Source: Ralstonia thomasii (GTDB lineage: Bacteria; Pseudomonadota; Gammaproteobacteria; Burkholderiales; Burkholderiaceae). Taken from it: a stretch of 64,000 nucleotides of DNA. This document shows positions 45,257 to 54,195 of this stretch, piece by piece. The notes beneath the pieces are model-generated. The model was not told the origin of the DNA, made no database searches, and saw only the letters and a program-made list of their open reading frames with translations. The translations under genes were made by a program, and so were the position numbers. Positions within the stretch are counted from its first letter, which is position 1; every line of letters starts with the position of its first letter. Location: the NCBI RefSeq assembly GCF_958405895.1, contig NZ_CATZAR010000021.1, one strand, 5' to 3'.

Positions 45257-46641
45257 TGGTAGTCGACAGAACCGTCAGAGTACTGCACGACCTTACGGCC
45301 GTTATAGGTGCCGGTTTTGACCGGTTTGATCTGGCCCGTAAAGGCCCGCATCGTCGGGCTGGCGTTCCATGCGGCGTTGAAGTCTGCAGGGTTGTTGCCC
45401 TTATTCACGAAGTCCCGATAGGCCTGCTGCTCGCGTCCAAGGTTGGTGTTCATGCCGCCGATGAAGTCGAACAGCTTCGGAATAGCGCGCGGATCGTTTT
45501 CCAGGTTCGGGTTGTTCTTCAGGAACTGTTCGACGTTGGCGACAGCACCGGTACCATTAAAGTTAGCCTGCATCTGCTGGATGGCATTCTGCAGCAGTAC
45601 TTTCTGCAGGACCTGCGTATTTCCAAGATTGCCGCCCGCGATCGCATCCACCACCGATTGCGGCATGCCTGGAATCGCCTGAGCACGTCGGGCGAGATCC
45701 GCACGGGCAACGCCTCCCCCACCCGTACGCACGCTATCGAGCAGATCCTGGGCCTCGCTGAGGTAGTGCGAGGAGTTCTGGGCCGCCGTGACGCGCGTAT
45801 TCAGCCCCTGCTCGTACTGCGCTGCAGTCTGCTGAGAGGCCTGGTTGTAAGGCGAAAGACCGGTTTGCACGCCCCCCGTCTTATTTGCCTGATCGACGAA
45901 CTGACCGCGCGTTCCGTACAGCGGCGCGCCCTGCTGGTTAATGCCGACCTGAGTGGGTGTCGAGGCGCCTTCCGGCGTCAACCCCTTGTTGTAGACGGCC
46001 ACCGGGCTACCGATCGGTGCGCCGCTGGCCAAACGGGTATTGGTGATCGCCACGTTAGGGCCGGTATCAACTGAACCACCGCCAGGGGTCATGGATTCCA
46101 GTTGCGCGCCGGCGTCTTGGATAGTCGCGATCTTGGAGGCCAAGAACGGCTTGAGTTGAGACTGATCGGTCGGAATCCCTGATTCGAACTGATCGATGAC
46201 ATTCTGCGGCAGGCCGAAGTTCTTGCCCATCGACGTGGCGGCATTGATCAAGTCATCACGGTTGAGGTCGGGCTTGTTCAGCAGCGTGCCCATCTGCTGA
46301 GTGATCATCCCAAGGCGCTGCTTTTTAAGGTCTAGCGACGTAGTGTCATTCTGGATCTGCGAACCCTGCTGCTGCAGATTCGTGCCAGTCGCAGCTTGAA
46401 GGTTGTAGGCTGCGCGCGGATCTTGCGCGAGGTCTGACTGAACACCACTGAGATTCACAGAACCGTCTGCTCCAGTGTTGCGCTGGATTGCTTGAGAGAC
46501 GGCCTGGTTCGCGTTCATCGATTGCTGCAGTTGGTTGCTGTTCAGGTTCATGTACTTGAACTGAGCAGCCTGCATCGCTGTCTGCAGAGGGTTATTTTCC
46601 GGCGTCGCTAGCTTGAGCGGAATCGAGGGATCAAGTGGCAT
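45253..46641 (-). CDS. internal virion/ejection protein, gp20-like position
   Basis: A 462-residue Gln/Asn/Ala-rich, mostly helical protein with no named domain that I recognise. Segments include NQLQQSMNANQAVSQAIQ and NNPNLENDPRAIPKLFDFIG, ending GRKVVQYSDGSVDYQ. Size and place between two other ejection-type genes match P22 gp20 (471 residues). ATG 46641 is preferred; TTG 46650, which would overlap the upstream stop, is an alternative. Confidence 0.65.
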   Translation of the reverse strand: MPLDPSIPLKLATPENNPLQTAMQAAQFKYMNLNSNQLQQSMNANQAVSQAIQRNTGADGSVNLSGVQSDLAQDPRAAYNLQAATGTNLQQQGSQIQNDTTSLDLKKQRLGMITQQMGTLLNKPDLNRDDLINAATSMGKNFGLPQNVIDQFESGIPTDQSQLKPFLASKIATIQDAGAQLESMTPGGGSVDTGPNVAITNTRLASGAPIGSPVAVYNKGLTPEGASTPTQVGINQQGAPLYGTRGQFVDQANKTGGVQTGLSPYNQASQQTAAQYEQGLNTRVTAAQNSSHYLSEAQDLLDSVRTGGGGVARADLARRAQAIPGMPQSVVDAIAGGNLGNTQVLQKVLLQNAIQQMQANFNGTGAVANVEQFLKNNPNLENDPRAIPKLFDFIGGMNTNLGREQQAYRDFVNKGNNPADFNAAWNASPTMRAFTGQIKPVKTGTYNGRKVVQYSDGSVDYQ

Positions 46642-46646
46642 GACAT

Positions 46647-47732
46647 TCAACCGTAGGCAGCGGGATCGTTGAAGTAGGTGCTCGTGTCATTGGGATTGAA
46701 TCGGGTACCCCAAGAACCTGACTGAGTGGCGTTGTTCTGCGTCAAACCATATAGCAGCGCATTACTCCCCACCCCGTTGAGCCCACTGGAAAGCGCATTC
46801 GCTGACCCGACGCGACCGGCCGCCGAGGCATTCGCACCACTCATCATGGTGTCGCCTATGCTGTTCATACTCGTAGCACCAAGCGAGCCATTCGTCGCGG
46901 CCGCGTTCTGTCCGCTGCTGACCAGGTTCCAAAGGCGATTGACGCGGTTGGCGGCCGAACCATAGTTCGTGTTGAACGTGTTCAGGGCGCGGCTAAACAC
47001 ATCGTTGTAGGTTGAATCTGCCAGACCAGTCGCATAGTCTGCAGCGCCACGGATATTCGCACCGGACACCCCAAGACCTTTGGCGGCAGCGCTGCTATTG
47101 ATCCCCTGCATCCCTTGGTTGAAAGTGAACTGATAGCCAGGAGTCGCGCGCGCTTGCTCAGCAGTTGGAGCGGTGAATGTCTGGTTCAGGATGTTGTTCG
47201 GGTCAACCTCCCAATTGCCCATCGAGTTCGACTGCTGGCGTTGCATTGCAGAGTCGACGGCTGAATTCAGGCCGTTATAGTCGATGTTGGTAGTCGTCGA
47301 TCCGCCTGGATGGATGGCATCAAGGTTATAGCTCCATCCGTTATCCGCGCCGCCCCACGTCCTGAAATTGGGATCGATGGTTACGCCACTTTCAGTCGTG
47401 TGCGTGTACTGCGGCAATAGGTTCTGATAGATCTGATCTCGCGTCTGCATCGGCGCTGCATTGGGATTCACGTGATAACCCATTGCCTGCAGCAGCGGAT
47501 TGATCGCGGACGATCCGAGATTCAGGTATGGCCGCAGATTGGCTTGCGTCTGCTGCCACTGCGCGTTCTGCATATTCGCAGCGCGATTGGCGGCATCAGC
47601 CTGAGTCTGAGCAGCGTCGCTGGCGGCCCCAGAAGACATTGCAGCGCCGGCAAGACCAGCCGCGGCAGAAACCCCGATCGCTGCGGCCACCTCGAAAGTG
47701 TGGCCTTGCAATTTGCGTTTCATGTAGAGCAT
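46647..47732 (-). CDS. internal virion/ejection protein, gp7-like position
   Basis: A 361-residue protein with a basic start and a hydrophobic Ala/Gly-rich segment (about residues 14-33, VAAAIGVSAAAGLAGAAMSS), then a Gln/Ala helical part and an Asn/Ser/Gly-rich remainder. Ejection proteins often have such membrane-active N-termini. ATG 47732 has a GGGAGC site at proper distance and begins two bases after... the upstream gene stop region at 47734. Assignment rests on order and composition. Confidence 0.65.
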   Translation of the reverse strand: MLYMKRKLQGHTFEVAAAIGVSAAAGLAGAAMSSGAASDAAQTQADAANRAANMQNAQWQQTQANLRPYLNLGSSAINPLLQAMGYHVNPNAAPMQTRDQIYQNLLPQYTHTTESGVTIDPNFRTWGGADNGWSYNLDAIHPGGSTTTNIDYNGLNSAVDSAMQRQQSNSMGNWEVDPNNILNQTFTAPTAEQARATPGYQFTFNQGMQGINSSAAAKGLGVSGANIRGAADYATGLADSTYNDVFSRALNTFNTNYGSAANRVNRLWNLVSSGQNAAATNGSLGATSMNSIGDTMMSGANASAAGRVGSANALSSGLNGVGSNALLYGLTQNNATQSGSWGTRFNPNDTSTYFNDPAAYG

Positions 47733-47733
47733 G

Positions 47734-48195
47734 TCAGCTCCCAATCCACTTGGTGTAGGTCATCTCGACCGCCTCGAATTTGCGACGCCGAAAGATCGCG
47801 CCAATATCCTTGTGCAACTTTGTTCCCATGAACCAGCGCTGCACGCCGCGGCGCTTCAGTTCCGCTTCCATCCGGTCGATCATCAGCAGGACACCTTTCG
47901 CATTCGCATCCCGTCGATCGGGGCGCACGAACAGAATGTCCATGTGGCATGTCAGGCAAGTCTCATAGTGCAGCCCAGGAGCGATGAACCCGATGACGTA
48001 GCCGATCAATTGGCCCGCCTCACGCAACGTCACGTAGATCAGTTCTCCAGCACGCTCACGAGCGTCATAGACATGCCACTGAGGTCGGAGGGGGACCTTG
48101 TCCCTGTTCAGGGCCAGCTCTTCGTAGTGCGTGCCCAGTAGGCGCTTCAACTCTTCCACTTGGGACATGAACGGCTCGACGTGTGCAGTGATCAT
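47734..48195 (-). CDS. GNAT-family N-acetyltransferase
   Basis: A 153-residue acetyltransferase. The GNAT core is visible: strands LIYVTLREAGQLIGYVIGF, then the acetyl-CoA region HMDILFVRPDRRDANAKGVL followed by helix LLMIDRMEAELKRRGV, and the final FRRRKFEAVEMTYTKW. The usual Q/RxxGxG loop is modified to RRDANAKG. Substrate unknown. The start overlaps the stop of the hydroxylase gene by four bases, so both are made together, within the virion gene operon. Confidence 0.85.
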   Translation of the reverse strand: MITAHVEPFMSQVEELKRLLGTHYEELALNRDKVPLRPQWHVYDARERAGELIYVTLREAGQLIGYVIGFIAPGLHYETCLTCHMDILFVRPDRRDANAKGVLLMIDRMEAELKRRGVQRWFMGTKLHKDIGAIFRRRKFEAVEMTYTKWIGS

Positions 48196-48770
48196 CGGCT
48201 CGTCCGAATGTCCACGATGAGATGAATACGAGCGAAAGCGCTGTTGTTGACCACCTCATGCTCGAGTTTGTTGTTGAACCACCAGACCTCGCCTGGGCGC
48301 ATGTTTACGTGCTCGTCCTCGCACCGGAAATCGGAGCCAGGCGCAGACTGCAGGACGACATGGAAGCGCGTGTAGTATTCGGCGTGAGCTGCGGTGTCAG
48401 CATGCGGATAGATGCCGCCGCCAGGATTGACCTTATTGATCATGCAGCGACCGAGGCGTTCGCCTTGGACCCGCGTCATCAGATTCATGATCAGCGGGCG
48501 CGCTTCGTGCAACGTTTTGTACGCCGGGTAGTCGATGCACTCGTGCTGGTCGTAGCCAGGCAACTTGTTCTGCTTATACAGCTCAACATCCTCGTCTGAC
48601 AGCGTGTGCCGCTCGGGAAACCGAAGGAAGATGGTTTCGACTTCACCGAACGGGCCTTGCGGATATTTGCGCAGATAGTCGTCTACTTGCCACAGTTCCG
48701 GCCGGCGCTGAATCGCCAGCAACAGCGGAACAATGTCGACCCCTCCAGCCAATTGCATGAAGTGCTTCAC
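48192..48770 (-). CDS. Fe(II)/2-oxoglutarate Asp/Asn beta-hydroxylase-family enzyme
   Basis: A 192-residue oxygenase of the aspartyl/asparaginyl beta-hydroxylase fold. The iron triad is seen as His123 and Asp125 (YPHADT) and His171 (LEHEVVNN), with the 2-oxoglutarate-binding Arg181 (ARIHL). The core strands RFHVVLQ and GEVWWFNN are typical. Possible substrates are virion proteins or a host protein; none can be read from sequence. It is coupled to the GNAT gene and follows structural genes. The start is ATG 48770, 19 bp after the preceding gene's region. Confidence 0.88.
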   Translation of the reverse strand: MKHFMQLAGGVDIVPLLLAIQRRPELWQVDDYLRKYPQGPFGEVETIFLRFPERHTLSDEDVELYKQNKLPGYDQHECIDYPAYKTLHEARPLIMNLMTRVQGERLGRCMINKVNPGGGIYPHADTAAHAEYYTRFHVVLQSAPGSDFRCEDEHVNMRPGEVWWFNNKLEHEVVNNSAFARIHLIVDIRTSR

Positions 48771-48789
48771 AAGAACGTCCTTTTGCTCG

Positions 48790-49050
48790 TCATGACGGAA
48801 TGAAAGTCATCGTGGGAGCTGCGGTGTATGTCACGCGCACGGAGTCACCAGCAGCGACATATGTCGGCCCAGCAGTGATCCCCAGTCCGACATACGAGCC
48901 ATCGCGCGCGTATTCCATGAGAGACACGGTGCCACCAGTCGTAATCAACTGGCCGCTTCGCGTGGCGGTGAATACGAATGGTGATGCACTCACTGATACA
49001 GATTGAGCTGCCCCAGATGTCGACCTGTACAACTCACCTAGATGCGGCAT
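48790..49050 (-). CDS. small phage structural protein
   Basis: An 86-residue beta-rich protein of unknown family (SVSVSASPFVFTATRSGQLI, DSVRVTYTAAPTMTFIPS). Such short Thr/Ser/Val-rich proteins in structural operons are often head- or tail-decoration parts. Its start abuts the stop of the 110-residue gene. Confidence 0.65.
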   Translation of the reverse strand: MPHLGELYRSTSGAAQSVSVSASPFVFTATRSGQLITTGGTVSLMEYARDGSYVGLGITAGPTYVAAGDSVRVTYTAAPTMTFIPS

Positions 49051-49382
49051 CAGTTGATTTCCCGACCCGACGAACGGATCGAGATCGCGGATGCTGTGCC
49101 GGCCAGCGTGCTGATGAAGTCGCCAGCAGCAAGCACATGCCCCACTACTTCCGGAAAGGTGTAGGTTTCGCCCGCCGCAAGGGTCTTGCTGACAACCTGG
49201 TTGCTTGTCCCGGCAGCGCTAGCAGAGGGGACAAGATTGATCGTCAGCGTCGCTGGGGCCCCACTGGAGTTGTTGCCAGTGAACTTGTCAATGATCGTGC
49301 GTACGCCCGTTGCGGTGTATTGCGTGGTCTGTGCGTTCTCAGCGAGCTTTCCCTCAATCAACGGCTTTGCGGTAACAGTCAC
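49050..49382 (-). CDS. phage structural protein
   Basis: A 110-residue beta-rich protein: TQYTATGVRTIIDKFTGNN, then ATLTINLVPSASAAGTSNQV and KTLAAGETYTFPEVVGHVLA. This pattern is seen in small phage head or tail proteins. I cannot name it. Its start overlaps the end of the upstream gene by four bases. Confidence 0.68.
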   Translation of the reverse strand: MTVTAKPLIEGKLAENAQTTQYTATGVRTIIDKFTGNNSSGAPATLTINLVPSASAAGTSNQVVSKTLAAGETYTFPEVVGHVLAAGDFISTLAGTASAISIRSSGREIN

Positions 49383-49777
49383 AATGAAGTTCCTTGCTGA
49401 AGTTCTGCGATTTGTGTGCTCAGTGCTGCCACTGCAGCTTCAAGTGCAGCGATGCGCGCCTCAGGCCCGGTGTCTGGATCGGGAAAGAGAGGAGGCTGCG
49501 CGATAGGTGGGAAATCTTGATCTGGAGCCGCCACAGAAGCTGCCGTTGGGAGCGCATCCAGGCGATCAGCCACTGCGAAGAGGGAGGCTTTGAGTTCTTC
49601 AATGCCAGCGTCTTCCGGTAACTCAATGCTCAGTTCGTTGTTGGTTGGGGCGACGGCCCCGCCACCACGCACGAACTGATTCATCAAGAAGCGGTACCAT
49701 ACTGGATTCAGTTGGCCGGTATGTATATCGACAAACGGAACTGCGATATCCAGAAGCGTGAATGTATTGCTCGCCAT
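49379..49777 (-). CDS. phage protein with C-terminal coiled coil
   Basis: A 132-residue protein. The N-terminal third (MASNTFTLLDIAVPFVDIHT, GQLNPVWYRFLMNQFVRGGG) resembles short virion-attachment segments found in tail or fibre proteins; the C-terminus is a coiled coil (ARIAALEAAVAALSTQIAEL). It may trimerise a tail component. ATG 49777 overlaps the preceding stop as TGATG. Confidence 0.7.
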   Translation of the reverse strand: MASNTFTLLDIAVPFVDIHTGQLNPVWYRFLMNQFVRGGGAVAPTNNELSIELPEDAGIEELKASLFAVADRLDALPTAASVAAPDQDFPPIAQPPLFPDPDTGPEARIAALEAAVAALSTQIAELQQGTSL

Positions 49778-51213
49778 CAGCTTTTCCCGACCCGAATATC
49801 GAGCCAAGCCCCGTTGAGAGCGGTATCCATCGGCCAAGCCCAAGACACCTCATAGACCCGACGGCGCCCCATGCCCATGCGCCAGAGAGTGGCCCGCGTG
49901 CTGAATCGTCCAATCGCCCCCACCGGCACCTGTACCTTGTTCCCCCAGGTATAGCCGCCGTCATCTGACCAGCGAACATCCACCATGGGGTTCTGCCAAG
50001 TGCCAGTCGCCTGGCCAATACCAGTCTGGAAATCTAGGGTCAGCTTTTCATAGATGACTCGTTTGTCTTCGATATCCAGCGTCGGGAAACTGCGGATACG
50101 CGGAACGGCATTACCGTTGTCGGTGAAGGTCGACTGATCGAGCTTGTATAGATTCCCGTTCTGATAGTCGCCAACGACATTCACACCGTAGGCAACCGCT
50201 TGGCAATTGCTGATATCGCGGTGAAGCATGCCCGCGCCATCCATCGACGCTCGTTCATGCCAAAGGCCGTTCCCAATGTCGAAAACCCACGTCGCATCCG
50301 CTGTGGGGAATGTCAGCACATAAAACGGGTGCCCTTCCTGTTGGTAGCAATAGCCGATCGCATCTGATACCGTGCCGTAGCCGCTGATCTGTTCTTCGAT
50401 CGCGTGCGTAGAGATGCGCTGTGCCTGATAGCTTCCCCCGCGAAAGACCACAAACTGGCCCTGCGGATCACGTCCCAGCCAAAACAGAGAGAGGTCCCAG
50501 GTTGCGACTGATCCCTTGGCCGCACATCCGTGCTGGATGAACACGCCAGGCATGCGCTGGTACGGAAACGAGACGTCTCCAGTGTTGAAGTAGACCTCGG
50601 TGGTGTCCGTTCCGATCAACCAGATCTCACGGTGCACAACTGGTGCGACCTGCAGCAGGTCAGCATTCCCTTCTTTCGAGGCGAAATACAAAGGGTTGCT
50701 GAAGGTGTCCGCCTGCACGTCAGAAATAAACCACTGTCGCGCTCCAGGGACGTTGCATACAAAATAGCCATCGGCATAGTCCACTCGATCGGCGCCGCGC
50801 CAGTTGGCGTCTGAGGTCGACGTGATGAACGTCGCGATGTTGGTCGCCAGTTTTACTCTGACGCCCGTTTGCGAGCCATCGGCAACAATCATGGATGTTC
50901 CGTTGTCCTTCATGGACACCGGACCAGACGATGTTGTGAGAGCAGATACCGCCGTCGTGATCCACGACGACGAGACCATGTAGAGGGAACTCCCGCTGGC
51001 GACGTAAAGGATCCCGTTGGTTGCGGCATAGGCCCCTCTAATTGGGCCGGTTCCCACCGTAGCCAGCAGTGTCTTGCCTGGCGTCGGATAGTGCGTGGTG
51101 CTGACTTCGGATTCACGAGAGTTGCGCTCAGGAATCAGATTCACGCAGCGCTGCGCATCCGCGATCAGGCTCCGGGCGAGATAAAAGCCCCCTTCAAGCG
51201 TCAGACGCGTCAT
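49777..51213 (-). CDS. packaged-DNA stabilisation/tail protein, P22 gp10-like
   Basis: A 478-residue protein resembling P22 gp10, which plugs the portal channel and links the tail to the head. Family-like segments: RSLIADAQRCVNLIPERN near the start, TPGKTLLATVGTGPIRG, GILYVASGSSLYMVSS, VDYADGYFVCNVPGARQW, and LFWLGRDPQGQFVVFRGG. A beta-propeller-like repeat structure is likely. Start overlaps the gp4-like gene by four bases, as the pair is ordered in P22-like phages. Confidence 0.85.
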   Translation of the reverse strand: MTRLTLEGGFYLARSLIADAQRCVNLIPERNSRESEVSTTHYPTPGKTLLATVGTGPIRGAYAATNGILYVASGSSLYMVSSSWITTAVSALTTSSGPVSMKDNGTSMIVADGSQTGVRVKLATNIATFITSTSDANWRGADRVDYADGYFVCNVPGARQWFISDVQADTFSNPLYFASKEGNADLLQVAPVVHREIWLIGTDTTEVYFNTGDVSFPYQRMPGVFIQHGCAAKGSVATWDLSLFWLGRDPQGQFVVFRGGSYQAQRISTHAIEEQISGYGTVSDAIGYCYQQEGHPFYVLTFPTADATWVFDIGNGLWHERASMDGAGMLHRDISNCQAVAYGVNVVGDYQNGNLYKLDQSTFTDNGNAVPRIRSFPTLDIEDKRVIYEKLTLDFQTGIGQATGTWQNPMVDVRWSDDGGYTWGNKVQVPVGAIGRFSTRATLWRMGMGRRRVYEVSWAWPMDTALNGAWLDIRVGKS

Positions 51214-51926
51214 GTCAGACGGTCGGAAAACACGTTGTAGTGGCCACGACGGAGCAGATCGCGCGGCATCTGCAGCATCGGGATCTGGATATTCGCGCGC
51301 TCCATGCTGCGCTTGGTGCTGGCAGCCAGACGCAAGACCGTCGGGGGAATTTCAACACCAAACATCGGCCCGATTCGTTCCGCTAAGTTGTAGCGCAACG
51401 CCGCGCGATAGACCGGCCGCAGATTCACCACGTCAGTCAGGTAGACGAACTCAGTCAGGGGCAGCATCACCTGCATCGTGACTGTGTATGTGTTGTTCGG
51501 GATCGGCCAAACAGAGATGCTCGCGAGCGGCCACCCGGTGTCCAAGAAGATATATTCCGGAAAGCTGGTCAACGTTGGTAATGCAATCCGCCGAAAGTCT
51601 TCCTTGGCGTGCACGACGCGAAGGGGATAGTTCACCCCGTTGTTCGTGAAGATCGCGGAATCGATGCGGATGGGCACGTACGACAAGTTGATCTTGCCGC
51701 CAGGGCCGACCGTGTACGACTGAGAGCCGTCACACGCAAAGTTCACATCCGCGAGCTGATAGACGCATGGCCGTTGCTCCGACCACTCATCGAGCATCAT
51801 GTTCAGCGTGTCGAAGCAGTCCTGCAGGTCTTCCCCGGATAGCGTCTGCCCAACACCGAGGATGGTCGCATCCTTTGCTGCGAGGCGGATGATCCGGTTC
51901 GCATCGATGCCGACTTGCTGGCTCAT
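51210..51926 (-). CDS. tail accessory factor, P22 gp4-like
   Basis: A 238-residue protein resembling P22 gp4, the first factor that binds the portal ring after DNA packaging. Features: RLAAKDATILGVGQTLSGED, ALNMMLDEWSEQ-like segment (here DTLNMMLDEWSEQRPCVY), the segment GWPLASISVWPIPN and a C-terminal helical part (RAALRYNLAERIGPMFG). Its position directly before gp10-like supports this. Confidence 0.85.
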   Translation of the reverse strand: MSQQVGIDANRIIRLAAKDATILGVGQTLSGEDLQDCFDTLNMMLDEWSEQRPCVYQLADVNFACDGSQSYTVGPGGKINLSYVPIRIDSAIFTNNGVNYPLRVVHAKEDFRRIALPTLTSFPEYIFLDTGWPLASISVWPIPNNTYTVTMQVMLPLTEFVYLTDVVNLRPVYRAALRYNLAERIGPMFGVEIPPTVLRLAASTKRSMERANIQIPMLQMPRDLLRRGHYNVFSDRLT

Positions 51927-51929
51927 TTC

Positions 51930-52274
51930 TTACACCGCCATCGGGGTAATGTAGACCAGGGCAGGGCCTGCCCCTGAGCCAATTGCCGCCACCGAAAACG
52001 ACGCGCCAGGCGTCGGTACGTACAGCGGCTGTGTCATGCTGGGCGGCAGGATGATCGTCCCGGTAGGCGACCCATCAGTCGGTAGCACGGCCGCGGGAGC
52101 CGAGGAAGGATCCATGGTGATGGCGACCGTCGTCGTGCCGGTGTTCAGGAGGGCGGCATAGCCCTGCTGGGTGTTGTCGGCTGCGGTAACCGTGACCGCA
52201 GCGTGCGAGGTCGCAGCGACCGACAGCGCGACCGTCTTGCCATTGGGGCGAAGCAGTGTGTTGACGGGGAACAT
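51930..52274 (-). CDS. phage structural protein
   Basis: A 114-residue Ala/Thr/Pro-rich beta protein (KTVALSVAATSHAAVTVTA, AALLNTGTTTVAITMDPSS, ASFSVAAIGSGAGPALVYI). Probably a capsid decoration or head-completion part. ATG 52274 has AGGAAC upstream. Family not recognised. Confidence 0.68.
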   Translation of the reverse strand: MFPVNTLLRPNGKTVALSVAATSHAAVTVTAADNTQQGYAALLNTGTTTVAITMDPSSAPAAVLPTDGSPTGTIILPPSMTQPLYVPTPGASFSVAAIGSGAGPALVYITPMAV

Positions 52275-52282
52275 GTCGGTTC

Positions 52283-52540
52283 CTATAGAGCATCCTGAAA
52301 CAACCAATGCGGCGCGTCATCGATCCAGATGTCGACGCGTCGGCTCAAGCTGTTCAGGTGTGGAATCTTTGCTTTGCGAGCGGTGTAGATGACTTCGCAA
52401 GGCATCTCGACTGCTTCGTCCGGCGTGCGCATCGTGATGCAGACGACGGTATGGCCGGCTTCCGTGCAGTCAGCGATGAAGCGGTCCCAGATCGCTGGTG
52501 CTTTCGTGCATGTGCCGTCGTAATCCAGACCGACAATCAC
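52283..52540 (-). CDS. minimal HAD-superfamily phosphatase
   Basis: An 85-residue protein with all four HAD motifs in short form: DYDGT (nucleophile Asp6, Asp8), CITMRT (motif II), a Lys in TARKAKIP (motif III) and IWIDDAPHW (Asp74, Asp75). No cap domain is present. It starts with GTG 52540, overlapping the upstream stop as GTGA. Possibly a nucleotide or nucleic-acid-end phosphatase; its presence among structural genes is unusual. Confidence 0.78.
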   Translation of the reverse strand: MIVGLDYDGTCTKAPAIWDRFIADCTEAGHTVVCITMRTPDEAVEMPCEVIYTARKAKIPHLNSLSRRVDIWIDDAPHWLFQDAL

Positions 52541-52863
52541 GCGGACACCTTCTCGATCTCTTCACGCAAGCGCTTGATGCCCCAGCGCTTGTCAATCGTG
52601 ATACCGAGCTCACCAGCGCGGACAATCAGCGCGTCAAGTTCGGATTCGATGGCCTTTTCTTCCTTTTCTTCGGCTTCGACGACCGGCTGTTTGGTGTCAT
52701 ACCAGTCAGGTCCAAGATCGGCCTCTTCCTCGGCGCTGTTGACGATCTGAGATGAGCCCCCGGCGTGGTGCTTCCACTTCGGAAACTCGTGGAATTCGTG
52801 GGGTTGAAATGCGGGAACGTAGGCGGACACGTACTCGTCCTCCAGAAGGTTGTTCTTATGCAT
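52537..52863 (-). CDS. small phage protein after the coat gene
   Basis: A 108-residue acidic protein of unknown family. The N-terminal half has His/Pro/Trp-rich segments (AFQPHEFHEFPKWKHHAGG), the C-terminal half is a charged helix ending KRWGIKRLREEIEKVSA, which resembles a short SAP-like or head-tail-joining helix. It is separated from the coat gene by a terminator hairpin. Confidence 0.65.
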   Translation of the reverse strand: MHKNNLLEDEYVSAYVPAFQPHEFHEFPKWKHHAGGSSQIVNSAEEEADLGPDWYDTKQPVVEAEEKEEKAIESELDALIVRAGELGITIDKRWGIKRLREEIEKVSA

Positions 52864-52877
52864 GGATGAGCCCCAAT

Positions 52878-52905
52878 GAAAAGCGGCCCCGAAGGGCCGC
52901 TTTCA
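52878..52905 (-). terminator. terminator hairpin after the coat gene
   Basis: A 10-bp stem AAAGCGGCCC/GGGCCGCTTT with a short loop, followed on the minus strand by TTTTCATT. It lies 20 bp after the coat stop and may limit downstream expression. Confidence 0.7.
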
Positions 52906-52924
52906 CACGGAGAAAACGCCGGAT

Positions 52925-54190
52925 TTACACCGCGTCAGCGACACGCACGATCCATTCAGGGCGCAGAGCCTTGAAGCCGTACAGGATGTCGAGACGGGTG
53001 ATGAACTGGTCGGTCTGCACGTTGTAGGCCGTCACGATGCGCATCGACGTGTTGTCGTACGTTTCGCGATAGGCCTCGTGCACGCCCTTCGGCAGTTCGA
53101 GGTCGGCCGTGACCATCGTGATTGCTTCCGGCACGTAAGCCAGGTTCATGCGGTACTGGGCGCTGGCGTTGGTGAGGAAGGTGATCTGCGCGCCGTTGGC
53201 CGGCGATGCGGTGACGGTCTGGTACTGCACCGGGTTGCCGCCAACCGGCGGGTTGATCGACGGGTAGATCGACAGCGAGGTTGCGCCGGCAGCCGCAGCT
53301 TGCACCACCGTGAACTGTTGCAGTTCCGGGTAGGCTTGCTTGGTCACGCGGTTCACCGCGAACACGCCGGCAATCGTGAAGACATCGCCCGCGTTCACCG
53401 GACCGTTAAGCGCCGAGACGTTGAGCGTCATCGTACCCAGGCCGCTGCCCGACTGGTTCGCGCCACTGACGGTCGGAGGCGTGCCGTAGGCACCCGTGGT
53501 GTGGGCCAGTACCGTCTGGTCCATCATCCACGTGAAGCCCAGGCCTCGCTTCATCTGGCCAGTCAGGAACTGCTCGCTGATCTCATTGGACGGGTTCAGC
53601 AGGCCAGCCAGCGAGCCGACCATGCGCGCTTCCGTGATCGGGTCGAGCACGATCTTGCGATTGCCAGGTGCCGACAGCTTGTTCAGGCGGGCATTGGCCG
53701 ACAGGAAGGTGTTCAGATCCGCGTTCAGCAGGTTGTTCGAACCGTCAAACTTGCCGACGAGGTTCGAAGCTGGCAGCTGCGTGTCCGGGTACAGCGTACC
53801 GGCCGGCACCAGGCCGTCCATGCCACCCATGATGTCCGCGGCGATCTGACCTGCGATGTCGTTGATTGCGGGCTTGAGAATGCGTTCGCTGTAGTCGTCC
53901 AACGACAGGGCGCGCTCGGCCGAGCTGAACTGAATATCCACGCCGATCTGGTTGGCCATCACCAGCGAGGTCTTCTGTTCGTTCGTGCCTTGCACCGATG
54001 CCGCAGCGCCACGGCGAACCGTGAAGTCGTTCGGCAGGCGCACGCGCAGTGCGGAACCGATCTTTGCGCCGGACTTGGCGAAGTCTTCGTCGTATTGACG
54101 GTCGATCGACTTGAGGAACGCATTCGAGTTCTTGAACAGGCGCAGTGCTTCGCGCGTGATCATGTCGATCGTGAGGATCGTATTTGCCAC
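52925..54190 (-). CDS. major capsid protein, P22 coat-like
   Basis: A 421-residue HK97-fold coat protein of the P22 gp5 type. Typical features: ITREALRLFKNSNAFLKSID at the N-terminus, an LRVRLPNDFTVRRGAAAS segment, and the C-terminal FITRLDILYGFKALRPEW, which is conserved in P22-like coats. Length is near that of P22 gp5 (430). The scaffold gene ends 5 bp upstream. It would form the T=7 shell. Confidence 0.9.
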   Translation of the reverse strand: MANTILTIDMITREALRLFKNSNAFLKSIDRQYDEDFAKSGAKIGSALRVRLPNDFTVRRGAAASVQGTNEQKTSLVMANQIGVDIQFSSAERALSLDDYSERILKPAINDIAGQIAADIMGGMDGLVPAGTLYPDTQLPASNLVGKFDGSNNLLNADLNTFLSANARLNKLSAPGNRKIVLDPITEARMVGSLAGLLNPSNEISEQFLTGQMKRGLGFTWMMDQTVLAHTTGAYGTPPTVSGANQSGSGLGTMTLNVSALNGPVNAGDVFTIAGVFAVNRVTKQAYPELQQFTVVQAAAAGATSLSIYPSINPPVGGNPVQYQTVTASPANGAQITFLTNASAQYRMNLAYVPEAITMVTADLELPKGVHEAYRETYDNTSMRIVTAYNVQTDQFITRLDILYGFKALRPEWIVRVADAV

Positions 54191-54195
54191 CTAGG

